Of a stretch of DNA of 64,000 nt, positions 24,631 through 33,607 are shown in pieces. The translations under genes and the position numbers were made by a program. This DNA comes from Halorubellus litoreus (GTDB taxonomy: Archaea > Halobacteriota > Halobacteria > Halobacteriales > Natrialbaceae). The DNA is taken from assembly GCF_037081675.1 (NCBI RefSeq), contig NZ_JAZAQL010000001.1:62001-126000 (forward strand), written 5' to 3'. The notes under the pieces are model-generated. The model ran no database searches. It saw only the letters and a program-made list of their open reading frames with translations, and was not told the DNA's origin. Numbering within the stretch: position 1 is the first letter of the stretch; each line of letters opens with the position of its first letter.

Positions 24631-25461
24631 CTACCAGGGCGCGAACCCGGGGTCGACCTCGCGGTCCGAGCGGTCGAGCCGCCCGATGCGCTCCAGGTCG
24701 CCGTCGTCCAGGTCGACGCCGAGACTCAGCCAGTTGTCCTCGATGTGCGCGTGCCCCGTCGCCTTCGGGATCGCCGTGATGCCCTGCTCGCGGAGCCACG
24801 CGAGACTCACCTGCGCCTCGCTCACGTCGTGCTTCCCCGCGATCTCCGAGATGACGGGTTCGTCGAACACGCTCCCGCGAGCGAGCGGCGAGTACGCCAC
24901 GAGTTCGACGTCGTGCTCGTCGCACGCCGCCCGGAGCTCCTCCTGTTGGAGGAACGGATGACACTCGACCTGGTTCGCGAACACGTCCGCCGCGAGTATC
25001 TCCTCCGCCTCCGCGACGTGCTCGGGTTCGAAGTTCGACACGCCGACGTGCTCGATGGTGCCGTCCTCCGCGAGCGCGTCGAACGCCGCGAGCGTGTCCG
25101 CTGGGTCGTACGTTCGGGACGGCCAGTGGACGTAGAGGAGGTCGACGTAGTCCACGCCGAGCTTCTCGAGGCTCTCCTCGGTCGTCGCGAGCACGTCGTC
25201 GTGACTGAGGTTGTCGATCCAGACCTTCGTCGCGAGGAAGACGTCCTCGCGGTCGACGTCCGCCGCCTCGATACCGTCGCCGACGGCCGCCTCGTTCCCG
25301 TACGCTTGCGCGGTATCGATGTGTCGGTACCCCATGTCGAGCGCGGTCCGCACGGACTCCGCGCACTGCTCGGGGTCTTCGTTCTGCCACGTCCCGAGGC
25401 CGAGCATCGGCATGTCCTTCGCGTGCGGTACGTCGCTCGCCGTTCGCGGTGGTGTCGTCAT
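24631..25461 (-). CDS. Aldo/keto reductase
   Basis: The 276-residue protein is a member of the NADPH-dependent aldo/keto reductase family. The catalytic set is visible: Asp and Tyr in YRHIDTAQAYGNE, Lys in FLATKVW and His in LLYVHWPS. GVSNFEPEH and the C-terminal GITAIPKATGHAHIEDN cofactor-binding region also fit. It reduces aldehydes or ketones, but the substrate cannot be told. The start MTTPPRTASDVPHAKDMPMLGLGTW fits the family. The gene stands alone between a membrane protein and the divergent TRAM-domain gene. Confidence 0.9.
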   Translation of the reverse strand: MTTPPRTASDVPHAKDMPMLGLGTWQNEDPEQCAESVRTALDMGYRHIDTAQAYGNEAAVGDGIEAADVDREDVFLATKVWIDNLSHDDVLATTEESLEKLGVDYVDLLYVHWPSRTYDPADTLAAFDALAEDGTIEHVGVSNFEPEHVAEAEEILAADVFANQVECHPFLQQEELRAACDEHDVELVAYSPLARGSVFDEPVISEIAGKHDVSEAQVSLAWLREQGITAIPKATGHAHIEDNWLSLGVDLDDGDLERIGRLDRSDREVDPGFAPW

Positions 25462-25614
25462 GGTGAGTGCGAGACGCTATGCCCTGAAAGCGATTGGGGT
25501 GGCGGCCAAGAGACGTTGGCGACCACCGGGCAACGACGACCGACGCGACGCGTCGACGCGGGCGCTGCGGGCGAGTCACCGGCGTTTAACTCGCTCGCGG
25601 TCGACCGACCGCGC

Positions 25615-25971
25615 ATGGAGTACGTCTACGTCGTCGCCGCCGCCGCGATCGCCGTCGTCGGGTCCGGATTCGCGCTGCTCGTCCTCCGGAAAGGGAAGAA
25701 CGCGGAAGCCCGGAAGTCCGAGCGAGCGCACGCCGACGCCCAGAAGCGCGACCCGCCCGTCGACCTCGGCGAGACCTACGAGTTCGGCGTGCACGAGTTC
25801 ACCACGCATCACTCCGGCGAGTCGATCGCCGTCGGGAAGGTCGAAGGGTTCGTGCTGTTCGTCGAGGACGTCCCCGCGAGCGTGCAGGTCGGGGACGTCA
25901 TCGAAGCGACCGTTCTCTCCTGGAACGACGGGCGGACGTCCGCCGACGCGACGTTCGAACGCGAACGCTGA
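25615..25971 (+). CDS. Membrane-anchored TRAM domain protein
   Basis: The 118-residue protein has one N-terminal transmembrane helix (about 2-25), a charged linker (RKGKNAEARKSERAHADAQK) and a TRAM domain from about residue 47 (VDLGETYEFGVHEFTTHHSG to GDVIEATVLSWNDGRTSADA). TRAM domains are small RNA-binding beta barrels found in tRNA methylthiolases and archaeal RNA chaperones. Here the domain would face the cytoplasm at the membrane. ATG 25615 was chosen because the helix starts there. It is divergent from the aldo/keto reductase, with 153 bases between the starts. Confidence 0.82.
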   Translation: MEYVYVVAAAAIAVVGSGFALLVLRKGKNAEARKSERAHADAQKRDPPVDLGETYEFGVHEFTTHHSGESIAVGKVEGFVLFVEDVPASVQVGDVIEATVLSWNDGRTSADATFERER

Positions 25972-26056
25972 CTCGGCCCGCGGCGACGCTGCGAGGCGAC
26001 GCCGGTCGAAGCATCGCGGCCATCGTTTTATCCCACCCCCGGGCGTCGTGCGGAGT

Positions 26057-26431
26057 ATGGCAACGACGGTCTCCAGCGTCATCGTGTTCGTCGTATCGCT
26101 CCTCGTCGGCGGCGTCGCAATCCACCTCGGCGCGACGTTCGCGCTCAAGGGCAAGGACTACACGTACGCCGTCGTCACGGCACTCCTCGGGTCGCTCGCG
26201 TGGACGGGCGTCGAGGTCGCGTTCTCGCTCGCGGACGTCTCCCTCGGGTCGCTCGCGAGCGTCCTCGCGCTCGTCGTCTGGGTCGGCGTCGTCAAGTGGC
26301 GGTATCGAGCGGGCTGGCTGCGCGCCGGCCTCATCGGCGTGTTCGCGTGGATCGCCGCGCTCCTCGTCCTCTCGCTCCTCTCGCTCCTCGGCGTTACCGC
26401 GGTCGACGCGTACGGCGTCCCCGGAGTCTGA
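26057..26431 (+). CDS. Four-helix membrane protein, unknown function
   Basis: The 124-residue protein is almost entirely hydrophobic, with about four transmembrane helices (near 5-28, 35-55, 60-82 and 90-115) separated by short charged loops such as LKGKDYTYA and KWRYRAGW. No motif points to a function. It lies 85 bases after the TRAM protein gene on the same strand and could be transcribed with it. Confidence 0.7.
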   Translation: MATTVSSVIVFVVSLLVGGVAIHLGATFALKGKDYTYAVVTALLGSLAWTGVEVAFSLADVSLGSLASVLALVVWVGVVKWRYRAGWLRAGLIGVFAWIAALLVLSLLSLLGVTAVDAYGVPGV

Positions 26432-26585
26432 CCCCAGGAATCCCATTCTGTCGATGGCGTCCCGCGGCCCGCTTCGCGCGCCGCGACCGCCACCCCGGTC
26501 GCGTCGTCACGTGGTCGTCGACTGGTAACCAACCAGCAGGTATCGGGGCGGTACGATTGTCATTCTGGGGTGCAAGGAGCCAGCA

Positions 26586-27908
26586 ATGGACCGCCGCCAG
26601 CTCCTGGCATCGGGAGCGCTGGTCGGGAGTGGGCTCCTCGGCGACACGACGCTACGTGCCGCTCGACGACACCTCGGCCTGTGGAGCGCCCCACCGAAGC
26701 CGCGCGCGACCCCCGTCGTCCGCGACCCAGGACTGACCGGTCGCATCGACGCCGTCGACGACGACGCCGTGACCGTCTCCGTGACCGCGACCGACCCACG
26801 CGACCCGTTCCGGGTCGTCGTCTGCAGGCGCACGTACCCCGACGGTCGCGTGCGAGCGCGAGCGAGGACCGACCGCGTCCGGGTCGACGCGGACACGCCC
26901 ACGGCGACGGTCACCGTCGAGGTCGCTGACGGGACGGTCGAACGCGACCGCGACCCCTGGTTCTACGAGGTGTACGCACGCCCCGGGCTCGACGGCGAAC
27001 GACGCGCGTACCTCTGCGAGTCCGCACCGTACGCGTGGACGTCCGCCGGGGACGCCGTCCGTGCACCGCGCGTCGCCGACGCCAAGCCCGCGGTCGACGG
27101 CGGCGACTTCGAGCGTCGACGCGACCGGAACGACTACGCGCTGACGTACCGCTGGCGGGACGTCGCCGACGCGACGTGGGCGGTCGACTACCGAGTGCGG
27201 CGGTCGACGCACGAGGCCGCCGTCGCCGCCGACCGCGGCTACGTCCGGACCTACGAGGAATCCCTGGCGAGCCCGGTCGCAGCGCACCTGCTCGCATCCC
27301 TCGACCAGGACGCTCGCCGCCCCGAGACGAGGAGACGAACACCGGACGACGGTCGCAACGACAGCCCCGACGCCAACCGCGACGACAACCGCGCCGACGG
27401 CCGCGACGACAGCCGAGACGACCGAGACACCGACAGCGGTCTCGCGTCGCTCTCCGCCGGCCGACGGTTCGACGCCCTCGTGCGGTTCGTGCAAGCCATC
27501 GAGTACGGGTACGACGCCGACACCGTCGGCGCGTACGACTACCACCGCACCGTCGAGGAGACCCTCGTCGCCGGCGTCGGCGACTGCAAGGACCGCACGT
27601 ACCTGCTCGCCGGCCTCCTCCACCACGCGTTCGACTGCCGGACCGCGCTCCTCTTCCAGTCCGGGCACGTCCTCCTCGGCGTCCACCCCGACGACGTCCC
27701 CGCACTCCCCTACGCCCACGACCCCGTGCGTATCGGCGACGACGACTGGGTGCCCGTCGAACCGTCGCTCCGCGTCCCCGTCGGCTACCACACGTCCGCG
27801 CCGTTCATCGCCGTCTACGCCGGCGGCGAGTGGCGATACCACGACGCGAGCGCCATCGTCCGCGGCGCCGACCGCGTCCTCGAGACCTTCACGGACTACG
27901 TCATCTGA
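26586..27908 (+). CDS. Transglutaminase-like protein with Tat-type N terminus
   Basis: The 440-residue protein begins MDRRQLLASGALVGSGLLG, a twin-arginine-like export signal without a lipobox cysteine. The C-terminal half has a transglutaminase-like cysteine protease core: Cys 334 in GVGDCKDRTYLLAGLL, His 361 in QSGHVLLGVHPDD and an acidic partner nearby in DWVPVEPS. A low-complexity Asp/Arg-rich stretch (about 245-285) separates this core from the N-terminal beta-rich part. Exported haloarchaeal proteins of this type are usually of unknown substrate. The 154 bases upstream show no gene. Confidence 0.82.
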   Translation: MDRRQLLASGALVGSGLLGDTTLRAARRHLGLWSAPPKPRATPVVRDPGLTGRIDAVDDDAVTVSVTATDPRDPFRVVVCRRTYPDGRVRARARTDRVRVDADTPTATVTVEVADGTVERDRDPWFYEVYARPGLDGERRAYLCESAPYAWTSAGDAVRAPRVADAKPAVDGGDFERRRDRNDYALTYRWRDVADATWAVDYRVRRSTHEAAVAADRGYVRTYEESLASPVAAHLLASLDQDARRPETRRRTPDDGRNDSPDANRDDNRADGRDDSRDDRDTDSGLASLSAGRRFDALVRFVQAIEYGYDADTVGAYDYHRTVEETLVAGVGDCKDRTYLLAGLLHHAFDCRTALLFQSGHVLLGVHPDDVPALPYAHDPVRIGDDDWVPVEPSLRVPVGYHTSAPFIAVYAGGEWRYHDASAIVRGADRVLETFTDYVI

Positions 27909-28022
27909 CAGACCCAACCACGTCAGGTCACTCCTTCGGCTGCGCGACGCGGTCGCTCCGCACAACAGACAGCCGTCGAGAATCCGAACCGCTCGTCTCG
28001 CCGCACCGCTCGCGCCGCAGTA

Positions 28023-28601
28023 TCAGCTGATGAACTTGTTGTCGCGCCAGTTCACGCCGCTCTTCCCCTCCTCGTTCTCGCCGGGACCTTCGACGACCTC
28101 GATCTTCGCCGGGCGTTCCTCGCCGTCGACGATACGGTGCGCGGTCAGCTCGCCGTCCTGGCTCGTGATGGCGGTGAGCGTGCCCTTGTCCGCGAGCTTC
28201 GCTATCTCGCGGAGCACCTGGAACATCTCGTACTGCAAGAGGGAGTTCTGGAGGACGGTCTCGCGGTCACCCTTGAACGCCGCGAACTCCACGAGCTCGC
28301 TCTCGATCTCCTCTTCCTCTTCGTCGCCCCACGTCGGCCCGTTGTTCACCTCGTCGGGGTCCTCCTCGTACACGCGGACCTCCGTGACGCTGGCCTTCAG
28401 CTGGGCGGTCGGCGTGTACTTGCTGACCTTGTCCTCGGCGATGGCCTTGAGAATGAGGGTGTTGTTCCGACGCGTGATGTCCACGTCGTCGACGTCGACG
28501 GGGAGTTCCGGGTCGTTGTCGAAGTACTCTCGAACGTCTTCGAGAGGCAGTTCGAGTGTCGAATGCAATCGGTAGACGTGACCTGTTTCGTCTGATGACA
28601 T
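28023..28601 (-). CDS. Conserved haloarchaeal acidic protein (resembles DUF7110)
   Basis: The 192-residue soluble protein starts MSSDETGHVYRLHSTLELPLEDVREYF and contains DDVDITRRNNTLILKAIAED, a block I associate with the haloarchaeal DUF7110 group from memory. The middle has an acidic run (GDEEEEEIESE) and then FAAFKGDRETVLQNSLLQYEMF. There are no cysteines, no signal and no membrane helix. A TATA box lies about 65 bases upstream, which implies a 5' leader of about 35 bases. Function unknown. The strong promoter and charge suggest a well-expressed cytoplasmic protein. Confidence 0.78.
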   Translation of the reverse strand: MSSDETGHVYRLHSTLELPLEDVREYFDNDPELPVDVDDVDITRRNNTLILKAIAEDKVSKYTPTAQLKASVTEVRVYEEDPDEVNNGPTWGDEEEEEIESELVEFAAFKGDRETVLQNSLLQYEMFQVLREIAKLADKGTLTAITSQDGELTAHRIVDGEERPAKIEVVEGPGENEEGKSGVNWRDNKFIS

Positions 28602-28662
28602 GGGAATAGTTTACGGCGCCGCCTGGTGGCCCTGCCGCTTGCCCTCTAGTAGGGCTGGCGAG

Positions 28663-28668
28663 TTTATA
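28663..28668 (-). promoter_or_regulatory. TATA box of the DUF7110-like gene
   Basis: On the minus strand TATAAA lies 62-67 bases before ATG 28601. The sequence between it and the start includes CCCT-CTAGT-AGGG, a short inverted repeat at about 28642-28654 near the expected transcription start. Confidence 0.55.
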
Positions 28669-28884
28669 TGACCTGCTGTTTGTTCCGAGTTTTGCGGTGT
28701 GGAATATCGGGCCTCAGCCCGCGAACCGCACGAACGTATGAGAAACCCTACCACGACCGGTGTGGGTGGTGGTGGCGTGGTCAACCGAGCACGACCGAGA
28801 CCAGGGAGCAACCGCGTTGGCGACGAGAACCAGGACCGGGGTGCTCGTCCGGGAAGGCACCGGTACGCGTTCAGGCGTCGGTCG

Positions 28885-29526
28885 TCACTCGTCGTTCCCG
28901 ACGCGCAGCACCTGCAGGAGCGAGTAGACGGGGACGCCGTCGATCTCGTCGTGGCCCTGTTTGTCGACGAGGACGCACGCGGCGACGGGCTTCCCGCCCT
29001 GCTTCTTGACGGCTTCGATGGTTTCGGTGAGCGTCGTGCCGCTCGTGATGATGTCGTCCACGACGTAGCACTCGCGGCCGCGGATCTGCGCGAAGTTCCG
29101 CGAGAACGACCCGCCGAGGTCGTCGAGGTCGCCCTCGTCCCACTGGTGCTTGCGGGGCGCGTACGTCGCCAGGTCCGTGTCGAGTTCGCGCGCGATGCTC
29201 GTCGCGATGGGTGCACCCGCCTTCTCGATGCCGATGGTGAGGTCCACGGAATCGCCCTCCTTCTCGAGGAGGTCGGCCATCGCGGCGGACATCGTCGACA
29301 GCCGCCAGGAGTCCCGTCCGATGGCGGACCAGTCGACGTGGATGTCGTGCGGGCCGCTCGGGCCGTCGCTGGCGCCCGCGTCGGCGGCGGGTGACGCGCC
29401 CGAGCGCTCCACGAGCCAGCTCGCGGTCTCGCGGGACACGTTCAGTTCGTCTGCGATCTCGCCCTTGCTGAGGCCGCGGTCGGCGAGTTCGGCTGCACTC
29501 TCGATGAGGTCGTCGACGTTCTTCAT
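28885..29526 (-). CDS. gfcR: PRTase-domain transcriptional regulator GfcR
   Basis: The 213-residue protein joins a short N-terminal helix-turn-helix (about 5-45, LADRGLSKGEIADELNVSRETASWLVE) to a phosphoribosyltransferase-like domain with the PRPP-binding motif CYVVDDIITSGTTLTE. This is the make-up of GfcR, known in Haloferax as the activator of glycolytic genes for glucose and fructose. Its start overlaps the stop of the glucose dehydrogenase gene by four bases, so enzyme and regulator are translated from one message. The PRTase domain probably senses a sugar-derived metabolite rather than making orotidylate. Confidence 0.9.
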   Translation of the reverse strand: MKNVDDLIESAAELADRGLSKGEIADELNVSRETASWLVERSGASPAADAGASDGPSGPHDIHVDWSAIGRDSWRLSTMSAAMADLLEKEGDSVDLTIGIEKAGAPIATSIARELDTDLATYAPRKHQWDEGDLDDLGGSFSRNFAQIRGRECYVVDDIITSGTTLTETIEAVKKQGGKPVAACVLVDKQGHDEIDGVPVYSLLQVLRVGNDE

Positions 29527-30590
29527 CTACGCCCGAATTCGACGGCCGTTTTTATAGTGCTGTCGTCGGTGGCGAACGCCGCGTCGAGTTCGTCCAGACC
29601 GTACACGCCCGTGACGAGGTCGTCGAGGAACGCGTCGTCGAGCCCGAGGAGGGTGTCGACGCCGGCTTCGAAGTCGCTGACGCCGGAGTTGACGCTTCCG
29701 ACGAGCGCCTTGTTGTGGAGGACGAGTTCGCGATGAATGGCGCCGCCGTCGACCTCGAACTCCCAGTCTCCGGGGACGCCCAGGAGCGCGCCGACGCCGT
29801 TCGGCGCGAGCGCGTCGACGGTCTGGAACGCGTGGGGCGCGTACCCGGTGGCTTCGTACACGAAGTCGATTGGTTCGTGCACGTCGGGTATCTCGTCGAC
29901 GGGCGTTTCCCGAGAGTCGACGTACGTCGCGCCGAGGTCGTCGATGACGTCGATGGTTGGGTCGGGGCGGTCGCGGCGACCGAGACAGTAGAGGCGCTCG
30001 AAGCGGTCGCTCGCGTCGAGCATCGCGAGCGTGAGGAGGCCGAGGCTGCCGTTCCCGAGGACGGCGGCGGTCTCGGGCTGCCAGTCGAACGCGGACCGGG
30101 CGGCGAACGCGAGCGCGAACGCCTTCTCGCTGATGCTCGCGGGTTCGACGAGGAACCCGAGGTCCGCGAGTTCCTCGGGTATCTCGACGAGGTACTCGGC
30201 GGGGCTCGTGAAGTACTCGCTCATGAAGCCGTGCGCGCCGACGATGCCGCGCTCGTGGTACTGGCCGTCGGGGGCGTAGTCGGGTTCGCCGCGAGCGAAG
30301 TACTCGTTCTCGCCGTTCGGGCGTCGGCGGACGGTCGGAACGACGACGTCGCCTTCTTCGAGGTCGGTGCCGTTCGGGTCCTCGACGACGCCGACCGCTT
30401 CGTGCCCGAGGACGAGGTGGTCCTCGCCGTCGGGGAACCCGCCGTGACTCCCGTCGATGACCTCGTGGTCGGTGCCGTCGATGCCGACGCGGAGCGTCCG
30501 CACGAGGGCTTCGCCCGACCCTGGTTCGGGTCGTGGTTTCTCGATGCGGACGGGGCGATCCCCGCCGCGGCGGACTGCGATAGCTTGCAT
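29523..30590 (-). CDS. gdh: Glucose 1-dehydrogenase
   Basis: The 355-residue medium-chain dehydrogenase matches haloarchaeal glucose dehydrogenases, which start the semiphosphorylative Entner-Doudoroff pathway by oxidising glucose with NADP. Zinc-site residues expected from the Haloferax mediterranei enzyme are present: Asp 38 in GIDGTDHE and His 63-Glu 64 in LGHEAVGVVE. The nucleotide loop reads AVLGNGSLGLL. The start at ATG 30590 is supported by this numbering; an upstream codon at 30617 adds nine residues without support. A TATA-like ATTTATTC lies about 35 bases upstream. It is co-transcribed with gfcR. Confidence 0.92.
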   Translation of the reverse strand: MQAIAVRRGGDRPVRIEKPRPEPGSGEALVRTLRVGIDGTDHEVIDGSHGGFPDGEDHLVLGHEAVGVVEDPNGTDLEEGDVVVPTVRRRPNGENEYFARGEPDYAPDGQYHERGIVGAHGFMSEYFTSPAEYLVEIPEELADLGFLVEPASISEKAFALAFAARSAFDWQPETAAVLGNGSLGLLTLAMLDASDRFERLYCLGRRDRPDPTIDVIDDLGATYVDSRETPVDEIPDVHEPIDFVYEATGYAPHAFQTVDALAPNGVGALLGVPGDWEFEVDGGAIHRELVLHNKALVGSVNSGVSDFEAGVDTLLGLDDAFLDDLVTGVYGLDELDAAFATDDSTIKTAVEFGRR

Positions 30591-30620
30591 AGCGTTCCCA
30601 ATGCACCCCATCGTCAAAAG

Positions 30621-30628
30621 ATTTATTC
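30621..30628 (-). promoter_or_regulatory. TATA box of the gdh-gfcR operon
   Basis: On the minus strand GAATAAAT lies 31-38 bases before the gdh start codon, giving a predicted leader of only a few bases. The remaining bases to 30845 hold a C/T-rich tract but no gene. Confidence 0.5.
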
Positions 30629-30845
30629 TCTACCGAGTAAAGTATGAGGTGCCGGTGGGTGTCAGCCTGTCGACGCCGAGAGGACCCGTGCCACAGTACT
30701 CTCGGCAGGCCCAGCAACGTTTCCGTGCCAGCCACCACCCACCGCAACTCTCTCCCCTCTCTCTCACGCGCCGAGCGACCCGACCCAGGAGCACCCCGCT
30801 CGCGAGCGAAGACACGCCGAGGTCTCCGCGTCGTCGCAGGGCTAC

Positions 30846-30852
30846 GTTTAAC
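30846..30852 (+). promoter_or_regulatory. TATA box of the HAD hydrolase gene
   Basis: GTTTAAC lies 24-30 bases before ATG 30876, the spacing of a leaderless haloarchaeal transcript. Confidence 0.55.
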
Positions 30853-30875
30853 CCGACGGCGGGCGCGCTTCCGGT

Positions 30876-32180
30876 ATGGAACTGTACGACGAACTGTACG
30901 CGCTCTACGAGGAGTTCGAGACCGGGACGCTCCGGGACTACCAGGAGTTCGTCGACGTCTTCCCCGCCGTCGACTCCAGGGTCGCGCTCGACCACTGGCA
31001 GCAGGCAAACGACGAACTGGACCGCCGGAAAGCCGAGGTCCGCGAACGCTTCAGTGCCGGCGAGACATTCGCCGAGGTCGCCTCCGTCGCCAGCCGCGAC
31101 CAGGCGTTCACCGCCCTCGACCTCCTCGCCAAGTACGACCGCGCGCCGAACGTCCTCGTCCTCGACGTCGACGAGACGCTGCGGTCCGCTGGGAACACCG
31201 ACAACGAGATCCCCCGCGACACCCTGCACGTCCTCACCGAGTTCCACGAAGCCGGGATCCCCATCGTCATCTGTACCGGCCAGACCCTCGAGAACGTCAA
31301 GGGCTTCATCACGCAAGGCCTCGGGAGCGAACTCGTGCACTCCGGCGACCTCTCCGTCGTCTACGAGGCCGGGACGGGCGTGTTCACGCCCGGGCACGGC
31401 GCCGACACCAAGCAGTTGCTCTACGAGGACCTCGGCGAGGACATCCGCGCGGTGTTCGACGACGTGCGCTCGCGCATCCTCTCCGAAGCCCCCGAGCACC
31501 TGCGGACGGGCACGCACCTCCAGGGGAACGAGTTCAACGTCACGATGAAACCGAACTTCGAGACCGGGAGCAAGCGCGCTCGCGAGGTCATCGACGACGC
31601 GCTCGTGTACGAACTCGACCTCCTCGGGGACGTCGTCGCGGACGTCGTCGACGGCCATCCGAGCCCCGAGGACGACGTCGAATCGTTCGACGCGTGGTCC
31701 GCGGACGCCGACGACCTCGCACCGGCCGCGGCGTGGGCGCGCCGGTTCTACGCGGCCGCGGACCCCGAGATTCGGAGCGTCCTCGAGGGCGTCGGCGGGT
31801 TCCCCGACGTCGACGTCGAGGACGTCCCCGAGGCCGTCGCGGAGGTCTTCGAGCGCATCGACGTGGCGTACTACGAGGCCGACGCCGCCGAGATAGGCAG
31901 CCTGGAACTGAACAAGGTCGTCGGCGTCGAAGCCGCGCTCGACGTCCTCGACGTCGCGGACCCGTTCTCGCTCGTCATGGGGGACTCGAAGAGCGACCTC
32001 CGCGTGATGCAGTGGGTCGCCGACGAGGACGCCGGCATCGCGGCGGCACCAGAGCACGCCTCCGGCGACGTCCTCGAGCACGTCCTCGAGACCGACGAAC
32101 TCGTCTTCGACCGCGGCGCGAGCGCAACGATGCTCCGCACCGTGTACGTGATGGCGTTGCTCGCGCGACTCGACGACTGA
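30876..32180 (+). CDS. HAD superfamily hydrolase with N-terminal helical extension
   Basis: The 434-residue protein has an N-terminal helical region (about 1-90) and then a HAD phosphatase core: motif I LVLDVDETLR (nucleophile Asp 97, acid Asp 99), motif II ICTGQTLENVKG and motif IV LVMGDSKSDLRVM. Between them lies a large cap of more than 200 residues. The family is close to sugar- or phosphoglycolate-type phosphatases, but the substrate is not evident. The extension and large cap make it longer than typical archaeal phosphoglycolate phosphatases (about 225 residues). It is divergent from gdh, with 285 bases between the starts. Confidence 0.82.
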   Translation: MELYDELYALYEEFETGTLRDYQEFVDVFPAVDSRVALDHWQQANDELDRRKAEVRERFSAGETFAEVASVASRDQAFTALDLLAKYDRAPNVLVLDVDETLRSAGNTDNEIPRDTLHVLTEFHEAGIPIVICTGQTLENVKGFITQGLGSELVHSGDLSVVYEAGTGVFTPGHGADTKQLLYEDLGEDIRAVFDDVRSRILSEAPEHLRTGTHLQGNEFNVTMKPNFETGSKRAREVIDDALVYELDLLGDVVADVVDGHPSPEDDVESFDAWSADADDLAPAAAWARRFYAAADPEIRSVLEGVGGFPDVDVEDVPEAVAEVFERIDVAYYEADAAEIGSLELNKVVGVEAALDVLDVADPFSLVMGDSKSDLRVMQWVADEDAGIAAAPEHASGDVLEHVLETDELVFDRGASATMLRTVYVMALLARLDD

Positions 32181-32270
32181 CGTCGACCGTCGCCGTCGCC
32201 TCGACGCGGGCGGGGGTCGAGAACTGACCGGAACGCACTCCTTTTCCGTGGGAGCGACCAAGCCGAGCGT

Positions 32271-32990
32271 ATGCGATGCTCGCGGTGCGGCATGGAACTC
32301 GAGAAGCCCGGAGACTTCTGTCTCGAGTGCCGCACCGCGAACGCCGACGGCGTCGTCCTCGACGCGGCCCGTGACCGCGCGGCGATCACGATGCTCGACG
32401 AGGACCAAGTGGTCGGGGAGACGACGGTGACGACGACGCCCGAGGACGGCGCGGAGACGGGCGTCGTCGAACTGCGGAACTTCGCGGGCCGGGTCGCCGA
32501 CGAGATCATGCGCAAGCGCCCGGAGGCGGTGTACGCGGCGGGCGACCGCGACGTCATCCAGTCGGTGCGCGCGCAGAGCCACTTCGAGTTCTTCCGCGTC
32601 GACGGCGACGACCCCGTCGACGCCGCGATCGGGAGTCGCGGCGAGGAAGCCCTGGAGACCGTGGACGCCGCGCCACTGGAGAAGATCGGTGGGTCGCACT
32701 CGACGCTCGTCGGCGGCCGCACCGGGATGCGCGCCATCCAGACGGTCGCGGCGTACCCGCACGTGAAGAAGGTCATCCCGGGCCCCATCGACGCCAGCGG
32801 CAGGGGCTCGCAGGCGAGCATCACGGCGAAGGTGACGCGCGCGGACAAGAACGGGAACGTCCGCCTGCTCGTCCGCGACGGCTCCAGCGTCCAGGAGAAC
32901 CGCATCGTCACGACCGCGGGCGACCGCGACACCGGCGAGCGCGTGCGCGACGACCTGAACGCGGCGCTCGACGACGAGGACCTGCGGTAA
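32271..32990 (+). CDS. DUF2103 metal-binding protein
   Basis: The 239-residue protein opens with a zinc ribbon, CSRCGMELEKPGDFCLEC, and continues with a DUF2103 domain at about 135-230 (GGSHSTLVGGRTGMRAIQTV, then HVKKVIPGPI). DUF2103 proteins are archaeal and bacterial predicted metal-binding proteins without a proven role. The KH-like VTRADKNGNVRLLVRDGSSVQENRIVT near the end suggests nucleic acid binding as one option. ATG 32271 follows shortly after the HAD gene on the same strand, but its own TATA-like sequence near 32240 suggests separate transcription. Confidence 0.82.
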   Translation: MRCSRCGMELEKPGDFCLECRTANADGVVLDAARDRAAITMLDEDQVVGETTVTTTPEDGAETGVVELRNFAGRVADEIMRKRPEAVYAAGDRDVIQSVRAQSHFEFFRVDGDDPVDAAIGSRGEEALETVDAAPLEKIGGSHSTLVGGRTGMRAIQTVAAYPHVKKVIPGPIDASGRGSQASITAKVTRADKNGNVRLLVRDGSSVQENRIVTTAGDRDTGERVRDDLNAALDDEDLR

Positions 32991-33064
32991 GGCCCCGGTC
33001 ACCACTCGCTCGACTCGGCGCGACCTCCCGAAGACACTTGCCGCGGCCGGGAGTCGATTCCGGT

Positions 33065-33544
33065 ATGCCGTCCCGACGCAGCGCACTTGCATTGGTCAGC
33101 GGTGCCCTCGCTGGTGCGGTCGCTGGCTGTACCGGGTCACTCGGCGAGTCGACCGCGACGGCGACGACCGCGGGCGGGTCCGTCCCCGGTGGAAACCCAC
33201 CGCCGTGGCTCCGCGAGGACGCGGTCGCGGACGTGGTGGTGTCCGTCGGCGAACGCGGCCTCACCGAGGAATCGCCAGTCCGCGGGACGGTGCGCGTCGG
33301 AGACGTCTCGCGGCAGGTCGAACTGGCGACTGGCGAGTACTGGCTGTCCGCGGACCTCGTCGCCGACGGCGAGACGCCGACGGTCGCGCTCGAACTCGAT
33401 TCCGGCGCCAGCGAGACCGTCGAGTGGTTCGAGTCGATGGGGACCGACGGCGTCGTCCTGTTCTCCGTCGTCGCGGACGGAATCCGCGTGACCCGCCACG
33501 GGCCCGGAACTGGCGAGACGCGGACGCCAGAACCGGACGCGTGA
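33065..33544 (+). CDS. Small Tat lipoprotein, unknown function
   Basis: The 159-residue protein has a twin-arginine signal (MPSRRSALALVSGALAGAVAGC) with lipobox Cys 22, a Thr/Gly-rich linker and a small beta-sandwich-like body (VADVVVSVGERGL to VVADGIRVTRHG). It would be anchored on the outer membrane face. The start at 33065 fits the signal; an in-frame codon at 33038 would place the arginines too far in. No relation to the other lipoproteins of the window was seen. Function unknown. Confidence 0.78.
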   Translation: MPSRRSALALVSGALAGAVAGCTGSLGESTATATTAGGSVPGGNPPPWLREDAVADVVVSVGERGLTEESPVRGTVRVGDVSRQVELATGEYWLSADLVADGETPTVALELDSGASETVEWFESMGTDGVVLFSVVADGIRVTRHGPGTGETRTPEPDA

Positions 33545-33585
33545 ACGGCTTCGCGATTCGTGTCGTCCACAAGGCCTTTCCGTGG

Positions 33586-33601
33586 TAATTACATCTCATT
33601 A
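33586..33601 (+). promoter_or_regulatory. 16-base AT-rich element before a start codon, copy 2
   Basis: TAATTACATCTCATTA is identical to 13249-13264 and ends 6 bases before ATG 33608. The flanking bases differ between copies, so the match is limited to the element itself. Confidence 0.5.
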
Positions 33602-33607
33602 GACGAG

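Noticed and set aside
28602..28884. tRNA or small RNA in the gap upstream of the DUF7110-like gene
   Set aside because: No cloverleaf or TTCGA-type loop could be found; only a TATA box and a weak inverted repeat are visible.
30630..33092. 820-residue minus-strand frame opposite the HAD and DUF2103 genes
   Set aside because: The Val/Arg-rich composition is typical of antisense of acidic genes; the plus-strand proteins have clear motifs.
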